Below, in pieces: positions 9,268-16,333 of a stretch of DNA of 64,000 nucleotides. Under the pieces are notes generated by a model that saw only the letters and a program-made list of their open reading frames with translations, had not been told where the DNA came from and did no database searches. Made by a program: the position numbers and the translations under genes. Location of the stretch: contig NZ_KV878783.1 in the NCBI RefSeq assembly GCF_001890765.1, positions 1,696,977-1,760,976 on the forward strand, written 5' to 3'. The stretch comes from Spirulina major PCC 6313 (GTDB lineage Bacteria; Cyanobacteriota; Cyanobacteriia; Cyanobacteriales; Spirulinaceae). Positions within the stretch are counted from its first letter, which is position 1; every line of letters starts with the position of its first letter.

Positions 9268-11055
9268 ATGGTCAACCCTAATAACAACGTGTCTTTAATC
9301 CCTCTAAATTCACCCAATCACGACCTCGATTCCGGGGCTAAAGGCCCTATGACCACGCGCACGGAAATTACGGACAACCTCGATCAACTGCTGGATATTT
9401 TTCCGCCGCCACTACGGGACGCGATCGCTAACCATCCCGAACACAACACCATGATCGAAGTGGTGATGGATTTAGGCCGCCTCCCGGAAGCTCGTTTTCC
9501 CAGCGGAGCCACGTTTTTAAGCGAAACCCCCATCTCCCGCCAAGATTTGGAATACAGCGTCCAGCACGTCGGGATGTTCAGCGGCGATAATCGCGCCGGG
9601 ATTGAGCGCACCTTGCACCGGATCAGCGCAATGCGGAACCGTCAGGGCGAGATCGTCGGGCTGACCTGCCGCGTCGGGCGGGCGGTTTTTGGCACGATTG
9701 GCCTGATTCATGACCTGGTGGAAACGGGGCAATCGATTCTACTGTTAGGGCGGCCAGGGGTGGGCAAAACCACGGCTCTGCGGGAAATTACCCGCGTGCT
9801 AGCCGATGACCTCAATAAACGGGTGGTGGTGATTGACACCTCTAACGAAATTGCCGGGGATGGTGATATTCCCCATCCGGCGATCGGGCGAGCGCGACGG
9901 ATGCAGGTGGCGCAACCGGAATTACAACACCGGGTGATGATCGAAGCGGTGGAAAACCATACCCCCGAAGTGATTGTCATTGATGAGATTGGCACGGAAT
10001 TGGAAGCCCTCGCGGCCCGCACGATCGCAGAACGGGGCGTGCAACTGGTGGGCACCGCCCACGGGAACCAAATCGAAAACCTGATTAAAAATCCCACCCT
10101 CTCAGATCTGATCGGCGGCATCCAAGCCGTGACCCTCGGTGATGATGAAGCACGGCGACGGGGATCGCAAAAAACCGTCCTCGAACGCAAAGCGCCCCCC
10201 ACCTTTGAAATTGCCGTGGAAATGTGGGAGCGGCAACGCTGGGCGATTCATCAGGATGTGTCTACAACGGTGGATCACCTGTTGCGGGGCGGTGAGCCGG
10301 TGCCGGAAGTGCGGGCGGTGAATCAATCCGGGGATGTGGAAGTGATTCAAGAGGCGGTGATCGCCCAGCCGAAACGCCCCAAAACCCCTGTGAATGCGCC
10401 GATCCAACTCCAGGGCTGGCGTGCGTCGGGACGGATGCAGCCGGTGCCGACGGCCAAGCCGAGCAGTTTTGATCAACTCTTGGATCAGTCTTTGGAAACA
10501 GAGGATCTGTTTGTGGCGAAGGAGCGGTTTCCGGGGCCCAATGGGGAGGAGTTTCCGGTCTATGTCTATTCCTATGGGATTGGCCGATCGCACCTCGAAA
10601 GCGCGATCGAGCGGCTCAATGTGCCGGTGGTGATCACGCGGGATCTCAGTGGGGCGGATGTGGTGCTGGCGTTGCGATCGCAAATTAAAAACCACACCAA
10701 ACTCCGCCAAATCGCCAAATCCCGCCAAATCCCGATCCACGTCGTCAAATCCAGCGGCCTCCCCCAAATCACGAAGGCCCTACGGCGGATGCTGGGCATG
10801 GATGACTACGACTCCCCCGAAGCGATGGATCTGCGGCTATTCAGCTACAACGGCAGCGATGACGAACTCGAAGCCCTCGAAGAAGCCCGCCTTGCTGTGG
10901 AGCAAATCGTCCTCCCCAAGGGCCAACCCGTGGAACTCTTGCCGCGATCGCCCAAAGTCCGCAAAATGCAGCACGAACTCGTCGAACACTATCGCCTCCA
11001 ATCCGACAGTTTCGGCGAAGAACCTAACCGCCGTCTCCGGATCTATCCGGCGTAG
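9268..11055 (+). CDS. ycf45: R3H-domain AAA ATPase (Ycf45/SpoIIIAA-like)
   Basis: This is the cyanobacterial and plastid Ycf45-type protein: a SpoIIIAA/AAA-like ATPase fused to a single-stranded nucleic-acid-binding R3H domain. Counting from 9268, Walker A LLGRPGVGKTT lies at about 160-170 and Walker B VIVIDEIGTE at about 235-244. The C-terminal end contains RKMQHELVEHY, which fits the Arg-x3-His core of R3H. Its cellular role is not firmly known. The start is uncertain: ATG 9349 (MTTRTEITDN) has an AAAGG in front and fits the conserved N terminus better than 9268. It is 19 bases behind ldpA and may share its transcript. Confidence 0.85.
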   Translation: MVNPNNNVSLIPLNSPNHDLDSGAKGPMTTRTEITDNLDQLLDIFPPPLRDAIANHPEHNTMIEVVMDLGRLPEARFPSGATFLSETPISRQDLEYSVQHVGMFSGDNRAGIERTLHRISAMRNRQGEIVGLTCRVGRAVFGTIGLIHDLVETGQSILLLGRPGVGKTTALREITRVLADDLNKRVVVIDTSNEIAGDGDIPHPAIGRARRMQVAQPELQHRVMIEAVENHTPEVIVIDEIGTELEALAARTIAERGVQLVGTAHGNQIENLIKNPTLSDLIGGIQAVTLGDDEARRRGSQKTVLERKAPPTFEIAVEMWERQRWAIHQDVSTTVDHLLRGGEPVPEVRAVNQSGDVEVIQEAVIAQPKRPKTPVNAPIQLQGWRASGRMQPVPTAKPSSFDQLLDQSLETEDLFVAKERFPGPNGEEFPVYVYSYGIGRSHLESAIERLNVPVVITRDLSGADVVLALRSQIKNHTKLRQIAKSRQIPIHVVKSSGLPQITKALRRMLGMDDYDSPEAMDLRLFSYNGSDDELEALEEARLAVEQIVLPKGQPVELLPRSPKVRKMQHELVEHYRLQSDSFGEEPNRRLRIYPA

Positions 11056-11061
11056 TGTATT

Positions 11062-11317
11062 GCCCTCACCCAACCCTCTCCCGTGGGCTAGCTACTGCTT
11101 ATCCATAACCCAAGCTGCGAGTCTGGAGCTGGTAATACGTGAGCCAGAGGCTCACACTACCCTGCATGAAATCCTTTGTAGTGCGAGCTTCTAGCTCGCT
11201 GCCCTGATTGAGAGGGGGATCAAATTCAGGCTAGGTCAACATTAGAATGTTGTGTATAAGCGGTAGCCCACGGGAGAGGGCTTTGCACTCTCTTCTCCTG
11301 GGGCCGGGGATGAGGGC
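11062..11317. repeat. Palindromic intergenic repeat split by a MITE
   Basis: The left part (CCCTCACCCAACCCTCTCCC, from about 11063) and the right part (GGGAGAGGGC through GGCCGGGGATGAGGG, to about 11316) match, in reverse orientation, the uninterrupted repeat at 51344-51419. A shorter relative lies at 63085-63122. The flanks form a perfect 14-bp inverted repeat CCCTCTCCCGTGGG (11074-11087) / CCCACGGGAGAGGG (11267-11280). The intervening DNA is the MITE. Confidence 0.7.
11092..11266. mobile_element. MITE-like element, copy 1
   Basis: The ends are inverted repeats: CTACTGCTTATCCATA on the left and TGTGTATAAGCGGTAG on the right match at 13 of 16 positions. The same termini flank the element at 54424-54586. 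The 175-bp interior has no gene but holds hairpins GTGAGCC-AGA-GGCTCAC and GCGAGCT-TCT-AGCTCGC. No direct target duplication is visible here. Instead the flanks are inverted, consistent with insertion into the loop of a palindrome. It fills the gap between the ycf45-like gene and the Uma2 gene. Confidence 0.65.
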
Positions 11318-11360
11318 ACAATACGGCTAGGGGGATTGATTCAATGGGCCTGTTAAGGAA

Positions 11361-11906
11361 ATGTCTATGTCATCGATAACTGCTGCCGTGCCGCTTGGGG
11401 AGTTTTTGGCTCAAGGAAATCTTGAGGCATCACCCGCCTGGGAACTGATCGAGGGAATACCGACCCAAAAGCCGATGCCCACGCTGTTTCATTCGCGCTT
11501 GCAACGTAATTTGGTGAATCACATCAACGATCGCGCCGCTGGGTTTGAAGCCATTCAAGAATTGCGCTGTATTATCCCCCCCTATTCACCCGTGCCTAAT
11601 ATTGTGGCGATCGCTTCAGAGCGTCTTGGGGATCAGGATGGGCCATTTAATGGCGCTCCAGAGGTGGTGATTGAAATTCGTTCCCGCGACCAAAGCACCT
11701 TAGATTTACAAACGAAAATTCTCCATTGTCTCCGCTGTGGGACGCAATTGGCCTGGCTGATTGATTGCGATCGCCAACAAATTTGGGTGTGGGAAGGGGA
11801 AAACTTACCGCTGATCTATGGTGGGGGGGATGAGCTACCAGACTTTGGGTTAGGGCTTGAACTGACGGTGAATCAGGTGATGGCGATGACACAGCAACAA
11901 CGCTAA
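11361..11906 (+). CDS. Uma2-family (DUF820) putative endonuclease-fold protein
   Basis: Uma2 proteins have a PD-(D/E)XK nuclease fold and are very numerous in cyanobacteria; their role is mostly unknown. This 181-residue protein has the family layout: WELIEGIPTQKPMP near residue 28, then the core PEVVIEIRSRD, then K in LQTKILHCLRCGTQLAWLID. The motif normally written VPDV reads VPNIVAI here, so the usual catalytic aspartate appears to be asparagine and the protein may be inactive. AAGGAA just before ATG 11361 could serve as ribosome-binding site. Confidence 0.8.
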   Translation: MSMSSITAAVPLGEFLAQGNLEASPAWELIEGIPTQKPMPTLFHSRLQRNLVNHINDRAAGFEAIQELRCIIPPYSPVPNIVAIASERLGDQDGPFNGAPEVVIEIRSRDQSTLDLQTKILHCLRCGTQLAWLIDCDRQQIWVWEGENLPLIYGGGDELPDFGLGLELTVNQVMAMTQQQR

Positions 11907-12001
11907 ATCTCACCCGGAAACCTGTAGAGAAAGGCTTAAGCTTGCCGGGGTTCGCCAGGGTTTCACGGTAGGCTAGACGCGATCTTGGCTTGAGATGAAT
12001 T

Positions 12002-13528
12002 ATGAATGCGATCGCCTGGAAAAAACTGCAAAATGGTTCCGATATTCGCGGCGTAGCCCTGGATGGGATACCCGATGAACCCGTCAACCTGACCCCGGAA
12101 GTGGTGGCGCGGATTGGTCAAGGGTTTGTCACCTGGCTCAGTGAGCAGCAGGGGAAAGGGTGCGAGGAATTAGCGATCGCGATCGGCCGCGATAGTCGCC
12201 TATCGGGCCCTGACCTGATGAGCCACATCACCACAGCGATCGCCGCCCTCGGAGTCACCGTCTACGATGTCGGCCTCGCCTCCACCCCCGCCATGTTCAC
12301 CAGCACGATCGCCCCCCCGCTCCAGTGCGATGGCGCGATCATGCTCACCGCCAGCCATCTCCCCTTCAACCGCAACGGCTGCAAATTCTTCACCGCCCAA
12401 GGGGGACTCAACAAGCCCGACATCACCGCCATCCTCAGCCTGGCCGAGGCCAACGACATCACCCCTGCCCCCACCCCCGGCGAAATCCACAGCACCGACT
12501 TCATGGCCACCTACGCCGCCCAACTGGTGGAAATGATCCGCCAAGGGGTGAACCATCCCGATCACTATGATCAACCTCTCCACGGCCTCAAAATTGTCGT
12601 CGATGCAGGCAATGGCGGTGGTGGCTTCTACGTCAGCCAGGTGTTGCAGCCTTTGGGCGCGGACACCACGGGCAGCCAATTTTTAGACCCCGATGGGATG
12701 TTTCCCAACCACATCCCCAACCCCGAAGACGAAACCGCAATGGCCGCAATTTGCGAGGCCGTGACGGCGAATCAAGCCGATTTTGGGATTATTTTTGATA
12801 CCGACGTAGACCGGGGCGCGGCGGTGGATGCCACGGGGCGCGAGTTGAATCGAAATCTGTTGATCGCGTTGATTGCAGCGATCGCCCTTCGGGAGCATCC
12901 CGGCTCAACGGTGGTCACAGATTCGATCACCTCAGACGGATTAACCCAGTTCATTGAGCAGGATTTAGGCGGGAAGCATCACCGTTTTAAACGGGGCTAT
13001 AAAAATGTAATTAACGAAGCGATGCGGCTCAATGCAGCGGGGGAAGAGTCCTGGTTAGCGATCGAAACGTCGGGCCATGGGGCAATGCGGGAAAACCACT
13101 GGCTCGATGATGGGGCGTATTTGGTGAGTAAGGTGCTGGTGGAGTTGGCACGGGCTAGACTCGCCGATCGCACGGTGACAGATTTAATCGCCACCCTCCA
13201 AGAACCCGCCGAGAGCATGGAATTTCGCCTCAAGATTAAGACGGACGATTTTAAAACCTATGGCAATGAGGTGATCGCCGCACTGACGGCCCACGCAGAA
13301 GCCGAATCGGATTGGGCGATCGCACCGAAAAACTACGAAGGGGTGCGGGTCACTTGCACTGATGCCGCTGAATCGGGCTGGTTTCTCCTGCGTTTATCCC
13401 TCCATGACCCCGTAATTCCCCTCAATGTGGAAACCAATGTGGCGGGCGGCGTGGCGAAAATTCAGGCGCGATTGTTGGCATTCCTCCAACAGTTTGACGC
13501 GCTGGATTTAACCCCATTGCAACCCTAA
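12002..13528 (+). CDS. Phosphomannomutase/phosphoglucomutase family phosphohexomutase
   Basis: Enzymes of this alpha-D-phosphohexomutase family interconvert hexose 6- and 1-phosphates and feed polysaccharide and nucleotide-sugar synthesis. The 508-residue protein has the phosphoserine loop TASHLPFNRNG near residue 116, the magnesium loop FDTDVDRGA near residue 266, and the late ETSGHGAMRENHWLDDG sugar-binding loop. The catalytic serine is present. Substrate preference (mannose, glucose or glucosamine) cannot be read from sequence alone. The ATG is preceded by a GAG-rich stretch. It marks the left border of the accessory island. Confidence 0.85.
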   Translation: MNAIAWKKLQNGSDIRGVALDGIPDEPVNLTPEVVARIGQGFVTWLSEQQGKGCEELAIAIGRDSRLSGPDLMSHITTAIAALGVTVYDVGLASTPAMFTSTIAPPLQCDGAIMLTASHLPFNRNGCKFFTAQGGLNKPDITAILSLAEANDITPAPTPGEIHSTDFMATYAAQLVEMIRQGVNHPDHYDQPLHGLKIVVDAGNGGGGFYVSQVLQPLGADTTGSQFLDPDGMFPNHIPNPEDETAMAAICEAVTANQADFGIIFDTDVDRGAAVDATGRELNRNLLIALIAAIALREHPGSTVVTDSITSDGLTQFIEQDLGGKHHRFKRGYKNVINEAMRLNAAGEESWLAIETSGHGAMRENHWLDDGAYLVSKVLVELARARLADRTVTDLIATLQEPAESMEFRLKIKTDDFKTYGNEVIAALTAHAEAESDWAIAPKNYEGVRVTCTDAAESGWFLLRLSLHDPVIPLNVETNVAGGVAKIQARLLAFLQQFDALDLTPLQP

Positions 13529-13547
13529 TGTATCGGGTGTATCCCAC

Positions 13548-13955
13548 TTAGGAACTGTGAAAAGGGTTGACGATGTTTAGATTTTCAATTGTTGAATATC
13601 CAAAATCTTCTGTATAGATAGTTTCGATTTTGGCATCTAAACAAGCTGCAATAATCATTGCATCCCAATGTGACAGGCTAAAACGGCTCATTAAATTTTC
13701 AGCCCGATCAATCACAGCCCAATTTGGCAAAATAGTGTACCAAACTTGTTGCAAATCTCGAATATATTGATAGGATTTTTTTCTGTCATAACCCAGTGAC
13801 TCTAATTTACGACTCGCTGCTAAATACTCACATGCAACTTGCCAGATCAAAGCACCATCTGTCAGGGAAGAAACCAAGGAAGCGGCGATCGCTTGTTTGG
13901 CAAGATCACGGGGATCATGAACATAAATCAGGATATTAGTATCAACGGCGTTCAT
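13548..13955 (-). CDS. PIN-domain toxin (VapC-like)
   Basis: PIN-domain toxins are magnesium-dependent ribonucleases. The 135-residue protein from ATG 13955 starts MNAVDTNILIYVHDPRD, with the first acidic residue in VDTN. It continues with an E in ACEYLAASR and the D pair in SLSHWDAMIIAACLDA and YTEDFGY, the usual four-acid set. An upstream in-frame start adds ten residues but runs deeper into the antitoxin. The toxin start overlaps the antitoxin end by 14 bases, typical of a toxin-antitoxin operon. It is AT-richer than its neighbours, which suggests acquisition. Confidence 0.85.
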   Translation of the reverse strand: MNAVDTNILIYVHDPRDLAKQAIAASLVSSLTDGALIWQVACEYLAASRKLESLGYDRKKSYQYIRDLQQVWYTILPNWAVIDRAENLMSRFSLSHWDAMIIAACLDAKIETIYTEDFGYSTIENLNIVNPFHSS

Positions 13956-14184
13956 GTAGCATATCTCTCGTGAATTTTGAAGCATGAGAGGGAAGGGAAT
14001 TTTCTTGCATTCGCTTCACCAGTTGCGTTAAAAAGTGTTGCTTTGTGGCTTGATCCGTGATTTGAGGAGGGATGATTTGAGGTGTTTTAATCAGAATTTC
14101 AACTTCCGCCCCTTCAGGTAAATCACAGGCTGTTTGTAGAATAAATGTGCCTTGATGGTAAATCGCTTTCACGGTTTGAGGCAT
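13942..14184 (-). CDS. Antitoxin of the PIN toxin (DUF104 family)
   Basis: The 80-residue protein begins MPQTVKAIYHQGTFILQTACDLPEGAEVEI, which matches the DUF104/AF2212-like antitoxin pattern of a short beta-rich DNA-binding N terminus. Its C-terminal helix (residues about 40-80) probably wraps the toxin. It is the first gene of a two-gene unit with the PIN toxin and would repress that operon. GGAG lies about ten bases before the ATG. Confidence 0.8.
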   Translation of the reverse strand: MPQTVKAIYHQGTFILQTACDLPEGAEVEILIKTPQIIPPQITDQATKQHFLTQLVKRMQENSLPSHASKFTRDMLHERR

Positions 14185-14251
14185 GGGATAAGCTCCATCG
14201 TTGAAGAGTTAAGGGTGAGTGGGTTTCGGTTTGGGGTGAGCAATCCCCATC

Positions 14252-14377
14252 CTATCGTTTACTGGGAGGGAGCGTGAGGGGTGGCGGGGCGATGGGCATT
14301 TGGGGCGGGGCGGTGCGCCACATCAGGGCGATTTCGTCGGGGGTGAGTTGGTAGGCTTGGTTGATTAGGTGGTTTAA
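14252..14377 (-). pseudogene. Remnant A: 3' end of a type IIG restriction-modification gene
   Basis: On the minus strand this stretch encodes, still in frame, LNHLINQAYQLTPDEIAL then MWRTAPPQMPIAPPP, and continues LTLPPSKR to its own TAG stop (14252-14254). It corresponds to the last 30 or so residues of the intact enzyme at 16334-19594, with a different tail. The upstream part of the gene is absent. It lies in the 316-base gap between the first and second toxin-antitoxin modules. Confidence 0.85.
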
Positions 14378-14500
14378 TAAAACCAGACATTTGAAACACC
14401 CACTCCAACTCAAGATTAACCTAAGCCCCTTGCTTGTGAAATCGCTGTCTTGGCTGTCCGAATACCACGCCCATCCAGGCTAATTCTGCACAAACAAATT

Positions 14501-14737
14501 ATGGAAGCCCTCGAAATCGCGGCGATCGTTGACGATCACGGTAATCTCCAACTTGAAGAACCTCTAAAACTCGCGGCTCAACGTCGAGTTCGTGTGATTG
14601 TTCTGCTTGAGGATGATCCCGATGATGAACCGAAAACAGCCGTGTTAGATGATTTACGTCAAGGATGGCATGAAGCCAAAACCGGCCAAACGCTTCCTCT
14701 TTCTGAGTTGTGGGCTGAGGATGAATCTGGTGAGTGA
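14501..14737 (+). CDS. Putative antitoxin for a RelE/ParE-type toxin
   Basis: The 78-residue protein from ATG 14501 reads MEALEIAAIVDDHGNLQLEEPLKL and has a beta-rich N terminus followed by an acidic, helical C terminus (DDPDDEPK, LPLSELWAEDESGE). This is the layout of small cyanobacterial antitoxins located before RelE-like toxins. It overlaps the toxin gene by 17 bases. A longer in-frame start at 14450 is possible, but the extra N terminus is basic and lacks family resemblance. No clear ribosome-binding site is seen. Confidence 0.7.
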   Translation: MEALEIAAIVDDHGNLQLEEPLKLAAQRRVRVIVLLEDDPDDEPKTAVLDDLRQGWHEAKTGQTLPLSELWAEDESGE

Positions 14738-15068
14738 GTCCTACCCTGTGGAGATTGAACTCTCAGCGATGTTTATTCGCCGTGTTCGTACTCTGCAAAA
14801 GCGTTATCGTAGTATTCGCCAAGATATCGAGCCAGTTATTCAGAAACTTCAAGCTGGAGAAGTCTTAGGCGAACAGATTCCTAATGTTGGTGATGCGGTC
14901 TTTAAAGTTCGGGTCAGAAATCGAGACATCCAAAAGGGAAAACGTGCCGGATACCGTCTGATCTACTACCTTAAAACCAATACAAAAATCATTCTCCTCA
15001 CTCTTTATTCAAAATCTGATCAATCTGACATTACCGCCCAAGAAATCCGGGATATTTTGGCAGAGTAA
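14721..15068 (+). CDS. RelE/ParE-family toxin
   Basis: The 115-residue protein resembles RelE/ParE (HigB-like) toxins, most of which cut mRNA on the ribosome while ParE members poison gyrase. Family-like parts are FIRRVRTLQKRYRSIRQDIEP, GDAVFKVRVRNRDIQKGKRAGYR, then LIYYLKTNTKIILLTLYSKSDQSD, giving the basic beta-sheet core. ATG 14721 (MNLVSESYPVEIEL) is preferred because it produces the usual N terminus and a short overlap with the antitoxin. It points toward, and converges on, the type IIG gene. Confidence 0.82.
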   Translation: MNLVSESYPVEIELSAMFIRRVRTLQKRYRSIRQDIEPVIQKLQAGEVLGEQIPNVGDAVFKVRVRNRDIQKGKRAGYRLIYYLKTNTKIILLTLYSKSDQSDITAQEIRDILAE

Positions 15069-15087
15069 TGACTAACGATCGCGCTCT

Positions 15088-15246
15088 CTACTCATGCGGC
15101 GGCGTGATGGGCATTCGGGGCGGGGCGGTGCGCCACATCAGGGCGATTTCGTCGGGGGTGAGTTGGTAGGCTTGGTTGATCAGATCGTTTAATTCTTGTT
15201 CGAGATGCGCGATCGCACTATTGCGGGTTTGGATGGTAAGGGCGAG
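15088..15246 (-). pseudogene. Remnant B: 3' end of a type IIG restriction-modification gene
   Basis: The minus strand encodes in frame LALTIQTRNSAIAHLEQELN, DLINQAYQLTPDEIAL and MWRTAPPRMPITPPHE, then a TAG stop (15088-15090). It is nearly identical to the end of the intact gene at 16334-19594 but has a different last four residues. After 15246 the similarity breaks; a short match (CTGCCT) suggests a deletion junction. It lies between the second and third toxin-antitoxin modules. Confidence 0.85.
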
Positions 15247-15282
15247 TTCGCTGCCTCACAGATCCATGATTTTCTGGTTCAA

Positions 15283-15333
15283 TTTAGACAGGATTACTTT
15301 CTGATATAATAAAAATGTACTCCCAAAGGGGGT
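15283..15333 (+). promoter_or_regulatory. Promoter and strong ribosome-binding site of the Panacea module
   Basis: TTTAGA (15283-15288), a 16-base spacer and a perfect TATAAT (15305-15310) make a sigma-70-type promoter. AAAGGGGGTGA (15325-15335) is a near-full Shine-Dalgarno sequence about six bases before ATG 15341 and decides that start over the GTG at 15332. The promoter begins 37 bases past remnant B, so the module carries its own expression signals. Confidence 0.75.
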
Positions 15334-15340
15334 GATTATA

Positions 15341-15937
15341 ATGTCTCACGATATCATTTTCAGCTTTAACGATATCAAAGCTACACAGGCTGCGGCTTTT
15401 TTAGTGAAGTTGCACGGTCAACCCTCTATGAGCTACTTAGGGCTGCTTAAGATGCTCTATGTTAGCGATCGCCGATCTCTGGAATCTAGTGGTTATCCGA
15501 TCACTGGCGATGAATTTGTTTCCATGAAGTATGGCCCCGTTTTGACCCGCATCTATGATTATGTAAAGCCCCAAGGGGGACGTGTTTTTTCTGACTACTG
15601 GTCGAGCTATATCGCTACAGTTGCCTCTCCTCGAAATCCTCAAAAAAAAGTTTATATCACGTTAATTGATGATCCGGGTGATGATGAACTTTCACCGATA
15701 GAAGAGGACATCCTGAGAGCCGTATATCAAGAATTTGGACATCTTGATCCGTTTAAGGTTGCGGAATGGACTCACTCGCTGCCGGAATGGATCGATCCAC
15801 AAACATTAGATCGAAAAGTTGTCAAGATCAGCATTCTTGAACTGCTCAATTATTTAAATATTTCCGATGAACAGATTCAAGAAATCCGAGAAACTGCTGA
15901 ACGAGAACGCTATTTAGATGAGGTTCTCAATGGCTAG
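15341..15937 (+). CDS. Panacea-domain (DUF4065/SocA-like) antitoxin
   Basis: Panacea-domain proteins act as broad antitoxins that pair with many unrelated toxins. The 198-residue protein has the family core KATQAAAFLVKLHGQPSMSY, LGLLKMLYVSDRRSLESSG, then ITGDEFVSMKYGPVLTRIYD. The helical C-terminal half ends in ERERYLDEVLNG. It overlaps the next gene by eight bases, so the two are translationally coupled. Its DNA is AT-richer than the flanking conserved genes. Confidence 0.82.
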   Translation: MSHDIIFSFNDIKATQAAAFLVKLHGQPSMSYLGLLKMLYVSDRRSLESSGYPITGDEFVSMKYGPVLTRIYDYVKPQGGRVFSDYWSSYIATVASPRNPQKKVYITLIDDPGDDELSPIEEDILRAVYQEFGHLDPFKVAEWTHSLPEWIDPQTLDRKVVKISILELLNYLNISDEQIQEIRETAERERYLDEVLNG

Positions 15938-16331
15938 GTTTTCGATTAATCTGGGTGATATTTTCTTATTAAATACAGGAGCGACTAAACCGCATTGGTA
16001 TATTGCGATCGCTCCTTTTTTATCGGAAGAATATATTTTTGTGAATGTTTCAACCTGGCGCGAGGGGAGCCAGAGTAATGATGAAACTTGTATTTTAAGA
16101 CCAGCCCAACGAATGCCGAAATTCATCAGGCATAAATCATTTATCGCCTATCAATATGCTAGGAGTTTCACAGCGGATCAACTTGAAAAATTCATTATTC
16201 CAGATTCTCCAATTCCCTACGATACGCTTGATCCGATGAGTTTAAAACGGATTCAAAGAGAAAGTTTACAAGCAAAAAGACTCAAAAATAAATATCTCAA
16301 AGCACTTAAAGCCTATTTGGGTGTTGACTAG
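15930..16331 (+). CDS. Putative toxin partner of the Panacea antitoxin
   Basis: I do not recognise the family with certainty. The 133-residue basic protein begins MARFSINLGDIFLLNTGATK, followed by PHWYIAIAP and YIFVNVSTW. That alternating beta pattern resembles PemK/MazF ribonuclease toxins, whose first strand reads GDI. The C-terminal third is a lysine/arginine-rich helix (SLKRIQRESLQAKRLKNK). ATG 15930 is chosen because GAGG lies seven bases upstream. ATG 15918 lacks any. Position behind a Panacea gene is the main ground for calling it a toxin; the MazF-like fold is inference. Confidence 0.6.
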   Translation: MARFSINLGDIFLLNTGATKPHWYIAIAPFLSEEYIFVNVSTWREGSQSNDETCILRPAQRMPKFIRHKSFIAYQYARSFTADQLEKFIIPDSPIPYDTLDPMSLKRIQRESLQAKRLKNKYLKALKAYLGVD

Positions 16332-16333
16332 GA

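Noticed and set aside
14450..14500. Longer start of the RelE-module antitoxin
   Set aside because: The extra 17 residues are basic and overlap no conserved antitoxin sequence; ATG 14501 gives a normal N terminus.
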